Shown here: positions 16,271 to 25,924 of the stretch, piece by piece
Numbering within the stretch: position 1 is the stretch's first letter
Layout: each line of letters begins with the position of its first letter
Source: Candidatus Omnitrophota bacterium
Lineage (GTDB): Bacteria; Omnitrophota; Gorgyraeia; Zapsychrales; Fredricksoniimonadaceae
Length of the DNA: 48,577 nt
Direction of reading: 5' to 3'
Assembly (NCBI GenBank): GCA_015233165.1
Contig: JADFYF010000008.1
Span: 1-48,577 of the forward strand
Position numbers and translations under genes: made by a program
Notes under the pieces: model-generated
Seen by the model: only the letters and a program-made list of their open reading frames with translations
The model's database searches: none
What the model was told of the DNA's origin: nothing

Positions 16271-17223
16271 GTCGATTTCTCATTACAGGTGGAGCTGGAT
16301 TTATTGGATCCAATATCGCTGAACGCCTCATCCAAGAGGGGCATTTTGTTAGGATTCTGGATAATTTCTCTTCTGGTAAGGAAGAAAATTTAGATTTTAC
16401 TAAAAATCTTGGGAAAGATAAATTTGAACTTATTCGTGGAGATATCACAAACCCCGAAGATTGCAATAAAGCTTGCCAAGGCATGGACTACGTTCTGCAT
16501 CAAGCGGCATTATTATCTGTTCCTAAATCCTTCCAAGATCCATTGGCCTACCATCGGGTTAATATAGATGGTGTTCTCAATATGCTTCAAGCTTCGTCTT
16601 TGCATAAAATAAAAAGATTCGTTCTTGCATCTTCAAGCTCTATTTATGGTGATGCAATCAATTTTCCTGAAAAAGAAAATGATAAACCTCTTTTAATGTC
16701 TCCTTATGCATTAACGAAATTAGCAGGGGAGTATTATTGTCGTATATTCTCTGAACACTTTGGCGTCGAAACTGTTTGCTTACGTTATTTTAACGTTTTT
16801 GGCCCAAAACAATCCTTAGCCGATGAATATGCGGTTGTTGTCCCCAAATTTATTCACTGTATCACCAATAATCAAGAACCGCCCATATTTGGCAACGGAT
16901 TGCAGTGCAGAGACTTTACTTACATTGATAACGTTATTTCTGCTAATATACTATCCGCAACAACACCAGGGCTAAAACATGAAGTCTTTAATGTTGCTAC
17001 CGGAAGTGAAAGAACCGTTTTAGATTTAGCAACAACTTTGAATCACATATTAGGTAAGAATATCCAGCCCAAATTCCTACCCATTCGATCAGGTGATATT
17101 TTTAAGTCAAGCGCTGATATATCTAAAGTAAGCAACACCATTAACTATAAACCCTTGATAGGCTTTGAAGAGGGTTTACGCAGGACCGTTAAGTATTTTC
17201 AATTGAAATGGAGCCAACAATAG
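16267..17223 (+). CDS. NAD-dependent sugar-nucleotide epimerase (extended SDR, WbpP-like)
   Basis: Extended SDR of 318 residues with TGGAGFIGSN at residues 7-16, LHQAALLSVPKSFQDP, a Ser-rich ASSSSIYGD loop, and the catalytic YALTK near 147-151. The HQAA and YFNVFGPKQ segments recall UDP-GlcNAc/GalNAc C4-epimerases such as WbpP, but UDP-glucose 4-epimerase or a related dehydratase activity cannot be excluded. It is coupled to the cupin gene by an ATGA overlap, and both probably supply activated sugars for a surface glycan. Confidence 0.9.
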   Translation: MSRFLITGGAGFIGSNIAERLIQEGHFVRILDNFSSGKEENLDFTKNLGKDKFELIRGDITNPEDCNKACQGMDYVLHQAALLSVPKSFQDPLAYHRVNIDGVLNMLQASSLHKIKRFVLASSSSIYGDAINFPEKENDKPLLMSPYALTKLAGEYYCRIFSEHFGVETVCLRYFNVFGPKQSLADEYAVVVPKFIHCITNNQEPPIFGNGLQCRDFTYIDNVISANILSATTPGLKHEVFNVATGSERTVLDLATTLNHILGKNIQPKFLPIRSGDIFKSSADISKVSNTINYKPLIGFEEGLRRTVKYFQLKWSQQ

Positions 17224-17314
17224 GGTTTCAAAGCCATCACAAATCCTATCTACAACTTCATATAATATATGTTATGTAAACTACGAGTATATAAAAAGAA
17301 AGAATTAAACTATT

Positions 17315-18715
17315 ATGGAATCAACTTTTCAAGATCTTAAAATAACGTTTCACGATATGCACATCCCTGCCAAGATTGTTGGTATTTTAGACGGTTTAGG
17401 ATTTAAACACCCATCCTTTATTCAAGCTAAAACCATTCCTACAGCTATGGAAGGCAAAGATATTGTAGGTATCGCCCAAACAGGAACAGGTAAAACTCTC
17501 GCCTTTGGCGTCCCTATGCTGGCCCGTTTAGCCGCTACCCAAGGTCGCGGTCTGATATTAGCCCCTACACGTGAATTAGCCGTCCAAATTCATGACGCCT
17601 TAAAGAAAGTCGCCGGACCACTGGGTATTCACTGCACCTGTCTGATTGGCGGCGAAGACATGAGAAAACAAGTTCGCGAATTACACCATTCCAATGTTCG
17701 CGTCATTATTGCAACACCTGGACGTATGCAGGATCATTTACGCCAACAAACAACACGCTTAGATGACACCGTTATTGTTGTCCTAGATGAAGCTGATCGT
17801 ATGCTGGATATGGGTTTTATGCCTCAAGTTGAGACAATTCTTAAGTACGTTGCCAAGCAACGTCAAACCTTGTTGTTTTCAGCAACAATGCCTGATGCGA
17901 TTGCTAAAATAGCCCATCAGTATATGAGTCATCCAACGCGTATTGAAGTTGCTGTTTCTTCGACAGCTGCTAAAAACATTGATCAATCTTTGTACATTGT
18001 CAGCCAAATTAATAAATTTCAACTATTAGAAAAATTACTTCAACAACACAAAGGCAGCGCTCTTATTTTTACAAGAACAAAACTCGGAGCCGCTAAATTA
18101 ACAAAAAATCTGAGATTAAAGAATTACAAAACAGCAGAAATTCACTCAGACAAAAATCAATCTCAGCGTCAAGCCGCTTTGGAATCGTTCAAAAAGAATC
18201 AAACCCGTATTTTAGTGGCTACAGAAATTGCTGCTCGTGGTATTGACGTTAAAGACATCGCCCTGGTCGTTAATTACGATCTGCCTGATGATGCCGATAA
18301 TTACGTTCATCGCATTGGTCGTACCGGTCGTGCTGGAAGCAAAGGGTTTGCCGTCTCATTTGCCTGCCCTGATCAGGAAGAAACGCTTAAAGCTATCGAG
18401 AAAACAATTAAAACCAAGGTTCTTATTCAAGAGCATCCTGATATGCCTAAAGAATATTTTATGGCTGGCAGAGGTGGAGCATCTAAAGGACGTCGACCAG
18501 GTGGCAGTAGCCAAAGAAGACCTTATGGTTCATCTTCCGGACGCCCCTCTTCTTCAGGAAGACCTTCATCAAGTAGCAGCGGCAGACCATCTTCTTCCGC
18601 TCGTTCCGGAGGCGGACGCCCCTCAACAGGTCGTCCCGGTAGTGGTGGAAAACCAACTGGACGTCCAAGTCAGGAACGCAGCAGCTTTAGCAGCGGACCA
18701 CGTCGACGCAGATAA
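17315..18715 (+). CDS. DEAD-box RNA helicase, RhlE-like, with low-complexity Gly/Arg/Ser tail
   Basis: ATP-dependent RNA helicase of 466 residues. Core motifs are all present: Q motif (FKHPSFIQ), motif I AQTGTGKT, PTREL, TPGR, LDEADRMLDMGF, SAT, and HRIGRTGRAG in the second RecA domain. From about residue 385 the chain turns into a tail rich in Gly, Arg, Pro and Ser with repeated GRPS units, ending in RRRR. Such basic tails bind RNA non-specifically and help cold-adapted and ribosome-assembly helicases. The gene stands alone, preceded by a TATAAT-like box near 17261. A long open frame on the same strand over the tail is only a shadow of this repetitive sequence. Confidence 0.95.
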   Translation: MESTFQDLKITFHDMHIPAKIVGILDGLGFKHPSFIQAKTIPTAMEGKDIVGIAQTGTGKTLAFGVPMLARLAATQGRGLILAPTRELAVQIHDALKKVAGPLGIHCTCLIGGEDMRKQVRELHHSNVRVIIATPGRMQDHLRQQTTRLDDTVIVVLDEADRMLDMGFMPQVETILKYVAKQRQTLLFSATMPDAIAKIAHQYMSHPTRIEVAVSSTAAKNIDQSLYIVSQINKFQLLEKLLQQHKGSALIFTRTKLGAAKLTKNLRLKNYKTAEIHSDKNQSQRQAALESFKKNQTRILVATEIAARGIDVKDIALVVNYDLPDDADNYVHRIGRTGRAGSKGFAVSFACPDQEETLKAIEKTIKTKVLIQEHPDMPKEYFMAGRGGASKGRRPGGSSQRRPYGSSSGRPSSSGRPSSSSSGRPSSSARSGGGRPSTGRPGSGGKPTGRPSQERSSFSSGPRRRR

Positions 18716-18739
18716 AAGAAATCCTCCTATTTTAAAATC

Positions 18740-18773
18740 CATTCATTCTCCGGCTCAGGTCGGAGAATGAATG
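18740..18773. repeat. Perfect 13-bp stem-loop after the helicase gene
   Basis: CATTCATTCTCCG (18740-18752) pairs perfectly with CGGAGAATGAATG (18761-18773) around an 8-nt loop. It could stop transcription after the helicase gene, but no uninterrupted T-run follows on the plus strand, so it may equally be a REP-like palindrome or an mRNA-stabilising hairpin. Its CATTCTCCG arm loosely recalls the GTCATTCCCGA family. Confidence 0.55.
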
Positions 18774-18807
18774 TGATATTAAAAAATAGACCAATAGGAG
18801 AAATGTT

Positions 18808-20835
18808 TTGGCTAAAAAACGAAATACAAAGAAACTTCTCAAACATCAAGAACAACCCACCCCAAGACCCATCGAAATAAAAAGTACCATCAAAAAAGGA
18901 GCCATTCTCCTTTCTCTTTTCCTCATCATCATCTCAGCAGCTTGTGTTTACTCTAATTCCATCAACGGTCAATTTGTATGGGATGATGAAATACAGGTTC
19001 AGGATAATAAAGAAATACGAACATGGAATAACCTACCCCATATTTTTGTAGAAAATTTAGGCGCCGGATCAGGAAGGAATTATCATTTTTATCGCCCCCT
19101 TCAGATACTGACTCTTAAGATGGATTATTCTCTATGGAAATCCGACGTCAGAGGTTATCACCTGACCAACATCACTCTTCACATCCTCACAGCCATATGC
19201 CTTTATTTACTAATCAATCTTCTTTTTTCTAACAACATTCTATCTCTAATCACAGCTTTATTCTTTGTCGTCCACCCCATACATACTGAAGCCGTCTCCT
19301 ACATTTCAGGTCGAGCCGATTCTTTAAGCGCTTTGTTTTCACTCCTGTGCTTTATCTTTTATATCAAACGCTATCGATCAGAAATCATCAATACTATTCT
19401 TGTCTCAACAAGCTTCATCCTGGCTCTAGTCTCCAAAGAAAACGCACTGATACTTCCCTTCTTAATTCTCCTCTACCATTTCATATTTAAAGGGTTTAAG
19501 TTTCAAAAATTTATACCTTTACTGACAATAAGCGCTATCTACATTACTCTTAGACTCACTGTCTTAAACTTTCCAACTCCTCAGGAACAACTTGATTCAA
19601 CCTTCTTCGAAAGAATCCCTGGCTTCTTTGTGGCTATTACCAATTACACCAGACTCCTGATTCTTCCCTTTGATCTTCATATGGAATATGGAGATATGCT
19701 TTTTAAATTCAGCAATCCCAAAGCGCTGATAGGCCTGTTGATAATTGTTTTAGCAGCCATCTGCGCTTTTAAATCAAGAAATATAAATAAACTGGTTACC
19801 TTTTCCATCTTATGGTTTTTTGTATGCTTATTCCCTCAATCAAACCTTTACCGTATCAACGCCTATATGAACGAACACTGGCTTTATCTCCCCTCCTTGG
19901 GAATATTTCTAATCCTATCCAACTACTTAGTTTTACTATTTAGAAATAACAAGTTTAAAACCCTAAGCATTATTCTGTGCGTAGGATTGTTGTCTTTTTA
20001 TTCTTTTTTAACGATAAAACAGAATACTTACTGGAAAGACCCTATCAGCTTTTATGAACGAACACTCAAGTACTCTCCCTTCAGCTCAAGAATCTATAAT
20101 AATTTAGCTAGAATATATAGTATGTCTGGTCGCTATGAAGAAGCCATTGAGCTTTATAAAAAAGCCATCAAAATATCTCCTCGGTATGCTGAGGCTTACA
20201 ACAATCTTGGGGTTGTTTATAGTGATCACGGAATGAATGTGGAAGCAATTAATTCTTATAAGATAGCCATCGACATAGACCCTCTTTTTGTTGGTGCCTA
20301 TAGCAATCTTGGAAACGCTTATAGCAAGGTAGGAAAACCGGATGAAGCTATCGGCACGTTTCAGAAAGCACTCAAAATTAAACCAGATTTATCTGCCTAT
20401 AATAATCTTGCAATGGTTTACAGGGACATGGGAAGGACTGAAGAAGCTATTGAATACATCAAAGAGGCTATTAAAATTGATCCCACCAACACTATTCTTT
20501 ATTTCAACCTCGGGAATACTTATGCCGCCATCGGAAAAACTAAAGAAGCTATTGAAGCATTTAAGCAAACTGTACGACTTGATCCTACCAATGCCAACGC
20601 CTATAACAATATTGGGTTTCTCCTCAAAAGCTCTGGAAAAAATAATGAAGCCATTCCATTCTATAATGACGCTATAAATATCAACTCTAGGTTACCGGAA
20701 GCCTATGAAGGGTTAATTTCAACGTTTATAAATCTAGGGCAGAATCAAAAAGCAATTGAAATTTGTGAAAAAGCGATCCAAGCAGACCCGTCTCATGCGG
20801 GAATATATAACAAACTGAAGAAATCTTTCAGGTAA
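18808..20835 (+). CDS. TMTC-like membrane glycosyltransferase with C-terminal TPR repeats
   Basis: Integral membrane protein of 675 residues. After a basic N-terminus there is a TM segment, then a WDDEIQVQDN loop with acidic residues like the catalytic Asp region of GT-C enzymes, a YHFYRPL motif, and the hallmark HPIHTEAVSYISGRAD. About ten TM segments follow, up to residue about 405. Residues about 430-670 are seven TPR repeats (for example YNNLGVVYSDHGMNVEAI). This layout matches the TMTC/DUF1736 group, protein O-mannosyltransferase-like enzymes. The start is a TTG at 18808 with AGGAG seven bases upstream; an ATG at 18803 is in another frame. The last 8 bp overlap the convergent pfkA gene. 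Confidence 0.85.
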   Translation: MAKKRNTKKLLKHQEQPTPRPIEIKSTIKKGAILLSLFLIIISAACVYSNSINGQFVWDDEIQVQDNKEIRTWNNLPHIFVENLGAGSGRNYHFYRPLQILTLKMDYSLWKSDVRGYHLTNITLHILTAICLYLLINLLFSNNILSLITALFFVVHPIHTEAVSYISGRADSLSALFSLLCFIFYIKRYRSEIINTILVSTSFILALVSKENALILPFLILLYHFIFKGFKFQKFIPLLTISAIYITLRLTVLNFPTPQEQLDSTFFERIPGFFVAITNYTRLLILPFDLHMEYGDMLFKFSNPKALIGLLIIVLAAICAFKSRNINKLVTFSILWFFVCLFPQSNLYRINAYMNEHWLYLPSLGIFLILSNYLVLLFRNNKFKTLSIILCVGLLSFYSFLTIKQNTYWKDPISFYERTLKYSPFSSRIYNNLARIYSMSGRYEEAIELYKKAIKISPRYAEAYNNLGVVYSDHGMNVEAINSYKIAIDIDPLFVGAYSNLGNAYSKVGKPDEAIGTFQKALKIKPDLSAYNNLAMVYRDMGRTEEAIEYIKEAIKIDPTNTILYFNLGNTYAAIGKTKEAIEAFKQTVRLDPTNANAYNNIGFLLKSSGKNNEAIPFYNDAININSRLPEAYEGLISTFINLGQNQKAIEICEKAIQADPSHAGIYNKLKKSFR

Positions 20836-21799
20836 GGATTTTAAGAAGCTCATAACGGCGATCCATATCGGCATGGATACGGCGGGAGGCATCTTTTAAA
20901 TCGATCACATTAATTTCATCTTCTAAAACACCAACGGCTTTTCCAAAATATCCATTTAATATCAGATCCACAGCAGCAGCTCCCAAACGGGTGGAAAGAA
21001 TACGATCCTGTCCGCTAGGCGTTCCTCCACGCTGCACATGCCCTAAAACAACATAGCGGGTCTCAACACCTGTATAACGCGTAATATTCTCAGCGACGAT
21101 AGGAGCCATCGCAGCCCCCTCAGCGACGATAATAATATAACTAATCTTTCCACGTTTATTACCATCCAGAATTTCCTGATGCATTGCTTCATAGTTAAAC
21201 TGTCTTTCAGGAATAATAACGTCTTCAGCGCCTGCTGCTAAGGCAACTTCCATAGCAATGTATCCGCTTTTATTTCCCATCACCTCGATCACAAACACTC
21301 GTTCCATACTTTGAGCGGTGTCACGAATTTTATCAATGGATTCCAGAGCAGTATTGATAGCCGTCGAACAACCTATCGTCTGATCTGTACCGTTTAAATC
21401 GTTATCAATCGTCCCTGGAAGGCCAATGGTTGGAATACCAAACTTCTCATACAGTCTAGTAGAGCCTTGATAGGAACCATCGCCACCAATCACGATCAGG
21501 GCATCAATATTGTGTTTATGAATAATAGCGGCCGCTTTTGCCTTTCCCTCATCTGTCCCAAATTCTTTAGAACGAGCTGTTTTTAAAATGGTACCTCCAC
21601 GATTGATGATATTAGAAACAGATCGATGTCCCATAGGGATAATATCTTCTTCTAATAATCCCTGATAACCGCGCATGATTCCAGAGACTTCAATACCATA
21701 GTGAAGCGAATATCGCACTACCGAACGAATCGCCGCATTCATTCCCGGACCATCACCACCTGACGTTAAAATACCAATCTTTTTAATTTTCTCAGCCAT
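20828..21799 (-). CDS. pfkA: ATP-dependent 6-phosphofructokinase
   Basis: Phosphorylates fructose-6-phosphate to fructose-1,6-bisphosphate, the committed step of glycolysis. The 323-residue length and motifs are those of the bacterial PfkA group: GILTSGGDGPGMNAAIRS, VIGGDGSYQGS, PGTIDNDLNGTDQTIG and the MGNKSGYIA segment. The small residues in GGDGS and NGTD are those seen in ATP users, which argues against a pyrophosphate-dependent enzyme. It is the last gene of the long minus-strand block and lies 18 bp after the DUF4139 gene. Its 3' end overlaps the convergent TPR protein gene by 8 bp. Confidence 0.95.
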   Translation of the reverse strand: MAEKIKKIGILTSGGDGPGMNAAIRSVVRYSLHYGIEVSGIMRGYQGLLEEDIIPMGHRSVSNIINRGGTILKTARSKEFGTDEGKAKAAAIIHKHNIDALIVIGGDGSYQGSTRLYEKFGIPTIGLPGTIDNDLNGTDQTIGCSTAINTALESIDKIRDTAQSMERVFVIEVMGNKSGYIAMEVALAAGAEDVIIPERQFNYEAMHQEILDGNKRGKISYIIIVAEGAAMAPIVAENITRYTGVETRYVVLGHVQRGGTPSGQDRILSTRLGAAAVDLILNGYFGKAVGVLEDEINVIDLKDASRRIHADMDRRYELLKILT

Positions 21800-21817
21800 A
21801 TCTAATCTCTTTTCATT

Positions 21818-23257
21818 TTAATAAGCTGTTCGTATTTGAACAGTATACGTTAACTTTACTTCCCCATCCTTGGGTACAGGCACGTTAAATTTAACAGAAG
21901 AAACATCTTGTTTTTGATAACCATGAGATGAAGTCACAATATCCCACTGACCGTAAGATTCCATATTTTCTAAAACAGAAACAATAATATCTTCCTTTTT
22001 ATGATTCCTCAGAGTTACTTCCCACGAAGATTGGTGAAGATTATTGGCTATTAGCTTATAATCCGTTTGTTTACGTTCAGCCACTACATCAAAAGCCTCT
22101 CCAATTTTTAGACGAACATTTTCATCCTTAGGAGTATGAGAAATATTATCTTCTCCGATAAATTGCAAACTCTTATCACTATCTGATTTATAAAGCCGGA
22201 TTGTTCCCGCAGGTAGAGGCATCCCAAGATTATTTTCCTTGGAATTCTTAAAATTGATAAAAACATTAACCGGAACCTTATAATCATTTGTTCTATAGAT
22301 CTGGAAGAAATAACTTAATGGGCTGTTACCGACAATAAATTCTTTCTGAACCTTTAAATCATTTGCTTCCAGTAAAGAAACCTGTTTGTTCTCATTATCT
22401 TTAATAGTTGTCAGACGGGCTAAATCATAAATATGATATTCGAAAAAAGATTTCTCAGTAAAAGCGGATCCCGAATCTTGCTCCATCTTTATTGCCTTAG
22501 CCGCATACACTCGTCCAACCGCCATGAGATCTTGAGCGCGATTGACTTGACCGGCTACCAATTTAAGTTTGGCATTATTATAGGTCGCTCCACTGTTGTT
22601 CGAAAGACTTACCCAACCCGATAGACCCCCCTTGGTATCAGACTCATCAACAACAAGAACATAAGCCGCTTTCCAATTTAAACCATTCGTTAAATAAGAA
22701 ACCTCCACCGGTTTCTTTCCTGCTGTCGGAGAATTATATAGCCATGTCAGGGTTGGTTGAGCAACGAGATTCTCAGGCATTTGTGGAAGAATCTTTTGCC
22801 CATCAAACCCCAAATAAATCTCGTTACCTACCTGATAGACCTGTCCGCTATTATTACTTAAAAGAATAGCTTCGACGGTCTCCTTCTGATTATTGTAAGG
22901 ATTTTCTTTGAGCAGTTTGATCTTTTTGCCGATATACTTATCTAACAATTTTGTTTCATTAATCAGATCATATTCATAATTCTGTTCAAGAATAGAGACA
23001 GAGTTCAAAGGGTCTAAAGGCTTGATATGGACAGTTTCCGGCATAACTGAAGCAGCCACATCCATAAAGTGTAATTCACCTTTTCCCTGAGGAAGAACAA
23101 TAGTGCGGGTATCTTTGACTAAACCAATATTACTATTATAGACAGTAACTTCAACAGACTTTTGATCACCAAGATCACTCTTTAAAACAGAGTCTGCAAA
23201 AGAAAGGTTAGAAATCCCGAGAATCAACGCACAAAGAATATATAAAAGAATATTCAT
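21818..23257 (-). CDS. Secreted or periplasmic DUF4139 domain protein
   Basis: A 479-residue protein with an N-terminal signal peptide (hydrophobic ILLYILCALILGISN, then a likely cleavage after SFA). The mature part begins VEVTVYNSNIGLVKDTR and has the all-beta pattern of DUF4139, including SYLTNGLNWKAAYVL, GWVSLSNNSGATYNNAKL and VAGQVNR. The C-terminal TLRNHKKEDIIVSVLE and VKLTYTVQIR fit the family. Function is unknown; proteins of this family are envelope-associated. It is 25 bp downstream of ahcY and 18 bp upstream of pfkA, probably in the same transcript. Confidence 0.85.
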   Translation of the reverse strand: MNILLYILCALILGISNLSFADSVLKSDLGDQKSVEVTVYNSNIGLVKDTRTIVLPQGKGELHFMDVAASVMPETVHIKPLDPLNSVSILEQNYEYDLINETKLLDKYIGKKIKLLKENPYNNQKETVEAILLSNNSGQVYQVGNEIYLGFDGQKILPQMPENLVAQPTLTWLYNSPTAGKKPVEVSYLTNGLNWKAAYVLVVDESDTKGGLSGWVSLSNNSGATYNNAKLKLVAGQVNRAQDLMAVGRVYAAKAIKMEQDSGSAFTEKSFFEYHIYDLARLTTIKDNENKQVSLLEANDLKVQKEFIVGNSPLSYFFQIYRTNDYKVPVNVFINFKNSKENNLGMPLPAGTIRLYKSDSDKSLQFIGEDNISHTPKDENVRLKIGEAFDVVAERKQTDYKLIANNLHQSSWEVTLRNHKKEDIIVSVLENMESYGQWDIVTSSHGYQKQDVSSVKFNVPVPKDGEVKLTYTVQIRTAY

Positions 23258-23282
23258 ATGCTCCCTCCGGTTAATTTACTGA

Positions 23283-24638
23283 TTAATAACGGTAATGGTC
23301 TGGCTTATAGGGGCCTTCTGATTTAACGCCTAAATATTTAGCCTGAGCGGAATTTAAGGTATCCAGACGGGCGCCAACTTTTTCCAAATGAAGACGAGCC
23401 ACCTTCTCATCAAGATGCTTAGGCAAGGTGTAAACCTTGTTTTCATATTTGGAACTATTTTGCCACAATTCCATCTGAGCTAACACTTGATTGGTAAATG
23501 AGTTGCTCATAACGAAGGATGGATGTCCCATCGCGCATCCGAGGTTCACCAGACGACCTTCTGCTAAAATAATAATTTTCTTACCATTAGCATAGTTATA
23601 TTCATCGACCTGAGGCTTAATCTGAATGCGCTTGATGCCCTTAGTATTATTCAAATGAGCCACATTGATTTCAGAATCAAAATGTCCAATATTACAGACA
23701 ATAGCGCCACTCTTCATCGAATCCAAATGCTTCCCGGTAATGACATCAATACATCCTGTAGCTGTAACAAAAATATCACCAATCTTAGCCGCTTCATCCA
23801 TCGGCATAACCTGATAACCCTCCATGGAAGCCTGTAAGGCACAGATAGGATCAATTTCTGTGACGATGACACGACCACCTAACCCTTTGAAAGATTGAAC
23901 GCATCCCTTCCCCACATCTCCGTAACCAGCGACAACACAAACCTTACCGGCAATCATACGATCCGTGGCGCGCTTAATCCCATCAATCAAGGACTCACGG
24001 CAACCGTACAGATTATCAAACTTAGATTTTGTGACAGAATCATTAATATTAATGGCAGGCATCTTAAGTTTGCCGTTTTGAACCATTTCATAAAGACGAT
24101 GAACACCTGTCGTTGTCTCCTCAGAAAGCCCACGAATATCCTTGATTAATTGAGGAAATTTCTCATGAACCATGACGGTTAAATCGCCACCGTCATCCAA
24201 AAGCATATTAGGCCCTTTACCATCTGGCCAGACAATCGTCTGTTCGATACACCAATCCGCCTCAGCCAACGTCTCACCTTTCCAGGCAAAAACAGGAATG
24301 CCAACAGCAGCAATGGCCGCAGCAGCATGATCCTGCGTTGAAAAGATATTACATGAGGACCAACGAACCTGAGCTCCTAAATGGACCAGGGTTTCAATTA
24401 AAACGGCTGTCTCAATCGTCATGTGAATACAACCCGCAATACGAGCGCCCTTTAAAGGTTTTTTAGAACCAAATTCACGACGAAGTGACATTAACCCCGG
24501 CATTTCTGTTTGAGCAATCGTAATTTCCTTACGTCCCCATTCGGCTAAAGAAATATCTCTGATCTTATAATCTGCTGCTGATGTGGCTTGCTTGCCTATA
24601 TTTTTCTTTGGGTTTTTTAGAGCTGTTGCGGTGGCCAT
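23283..24638 (-). CDS. ahcY: Adenosylhomocysteinase (S-adenosylhomocysteine hydrolase)
   Basis: Hydrolyses S-adenosylhomocysteine to adenosine and homocysteine, removing the inhibitory product of SAM-dependent methylation. The 451-residue chain has the expected motifs: [32 protein letters not shown], the NAD-binding GYGDVGKGC, and C-terminal [10 protein letters not shown]. It follows metK on the same strand, so synthesis of SAM and recycling of its by-product are placed together. The alternative SAH nucleosidase (Pfs/LuxS) route was not seen here. Start ATG at 24638. Confidence 0.97.
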   Translation of the reverse strand: MATATALKNPKKNIGKQATSAADYKIRDISLAEWGRKEITIAQTEMPGLMSLRREFGSKKPLKGARIAGCIHMTIETAVLIETLVHLGAQVRWSSCNIFSTQDHAAAAIAAVGIPVFAWKGETLAEADWCIEQTIVWPDGKGPNMLLDDGGDLTVMVHEKFPQLIKDIRGLSEETTTGVHRLYEMVQNGKLKMPAININDSVTKSKFDNLYGCRESLIDGIKRATDRMIAGKVCVVAGYGDVGKGCVQSFKGLGGRVIVTEIDPICALQASMEGYQVMPMDEAAKIGDIFVTATGCIDVITGKHLDSMKSGAIVCNIGHFDSEINVAHLNNTKGIKRIQIKPQVDEYNYANGKKIIILAEGRLVNLGCAMGHPSFVMSNSFTNQVLAQMELWQNSSKYENKVYTLPKHLDEKVARLHLEKVGARLDTLNSAQAKYLGVKSEGPYKPDHYRY

Positions 24639-24684
24639 ATGTATACCTCGTGAATTAATACTTAGGTTGTAGTTGAATATTAAA

Positions 24685-24711
24685 GGCTACTCGGCATTTA
24701 ACCGAGTAGCC
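24685..24711 (-). terminator. Stem-loop between metK and ahcY, possible weak terminator or processing hairpin
   Basis: GGCTACTCGG (24685-24694) and CCGAGTAGCC (24702-24711) form a perfect 10-bp stem with a 7-nt loop. On the minus strand it is followed by TTTAATATT, a weak U-tract. It would let some transcripts end after metK while others continue into ahcY. Confidence 0.6.
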
Positions 24712-24736
24712 AATAAGGATGAATTTAAAACGGTTA

Positions 24737-25894
24737 TTACGCTTCCTTCTTTAAGATCTGAGCTTTGTCTGTCTTTTCCCAAGCAAAACCTGGACGACCA
24801 AAGTGACCATAAGAAGCTGTTTTTAAATAGACAGGTTTACGTAGGTCTAATGTTTTGATAATCCCTTGAGGAGATAAATCAAAATGCTTGCGAACCAATT
24901 CCACTAAACGCTGTTCGCTGACCTTCCCTGTACCAAAGGTGTCAATCATTACGGAAACAGGCTGTGGAAAGCCAATGGCGTAACCTAGTTGTAACAAGCA
25001 TTTCTTTGCTAAACCAGCAGCAACAATATTCTTGGTCACATAACGTCCCATGTACGCTGCTGAACGATCCACCTTCGTTGGATCTTTTCCAGAGAAAGCG
25101 CCACCACCATGAGGAACAACGCCGCCGTAGGTATCAACAATAATCTTACGTCCCGTCACCCCGGTATCCGACTGAGGTCCACCAACAACGAATTTACCTG
25201 TTTCATTGACATAAAACTTGGTTTTACTATCAATCATCTTACCGACGATAGGTTTCGCAATTTCATCGATAATCTGTTTCTTAGACTTTTCAGTAATCTT
25301 CTTACCTGTTTTATCCAAGATATCTTCCGTATGCTGACAAGCTAAAACAACAGCGTCAATACGTACTGGCTTATCCCCATCATATTCAATCGTAACCTGT
25401 GATTTACAATCAGGTCCTAAGTATTTCCCAATACCAACAGCTTTCTTACGAAGTTCTTCAACACGCTGAACCAGACGGTGAGACAGTGTAATTGCCAAAG
25501 GCATTAATTCAGGTGTTTCATCACAGGCATAACCAAACATAATCCCCTGATCACCAGCGCCTCCGGTATCAACCCCTTGAGAGATGTCAGGAGATTGCTT
25601 ATTGATGGCATTTAAAATAGAACACGTATTGGCATCAAAACCATATTTAGGATGATTGTACCCAATATCTAATAAAACCTTACGGACTAATTGGTGAACA
25701 TCCACATAGGTTGTTGTTGTAATTTCACCACCCACAATGACCAAACCCATAGAACAAAAGGTTTCGCAAGCCACACGCCCCTTAGGATCTTCTCTTAAAA
25801 CAGCATCCAAGACAGCATCGGAGATCTGATCGCAAACCTTATCCGGATGTCCGTTACCAACTGATTCTGATGTAAATAAATAACGTCCTTGCAC
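24737..25894 (-). CDS. metK: S-adenosylmethionine synthetase
   Basis: Makes S-adenosylmethionine from methionine and ATP. The family motifs are present: [59 protein letters not shown]. The position usually SVTEGHPDK in bacteria reads SVGNGHPDK. No ATG is available at the expected N-terminus: the frame begins TTG AGA AAG GTG GTC AGT GTG. The GTG at 25894 is chosen because AAAGGTGG lies just upstream, giving 385 residues; TTG at 25912 or GTG at 25903 are alternatives. It lies 30 bp downstream of the nucleotidyltransferase stop. No SAM riboswitch precedes it. Confidence 0.95.
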   Translation of the reverse strand: MQGRYLFTSESVGNGHPDKVCDQISDAVLDAVLREDPKGRVACETFCSMGLVIVGGEITTTTYVDVHQLVRKVLLDIGYNHPKYGFDANTCSILNAINKQSPDISQGVDTGGAGDQGIMFGYACDETPELMPLAITLSHRLVQRVEELRKKAVGIGKYLGPDCKSQVTIEYDGDKPVRIDAVVLACQHTEDILDKTGKKITEKSKKQIIDEIAKPIVGKMIDSKTKFYVNETGKFVVGGPQSDTGVTGRKIIVDTYGGVVPHGGGAFSGKDPTKVDRSAAYMGRYVTKNIVAAGLAKKCLLQLGYAIGFPQPVSVMIDTFGTGKVSEQRLVELVRKHFDLSPQGIIKTLDLRKPVYLKTASYGHFGRPGFAWEKTDKAQILKKEA

Positions 25895-25924
25895 ACTGAC
25901 CACCTTTCTCAATAAGTAGAAGAG

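Noticed and set aside
18228-18770. A 180-codon open frame on the plus strand over the helicase 3' end
   Set aside because: It overlaps the helicase in another frame, lies mainly over its Gly/Arg/Ser repeat tail, and encodes low-complexity sequence without any recognisable domain or ribosome binding site.
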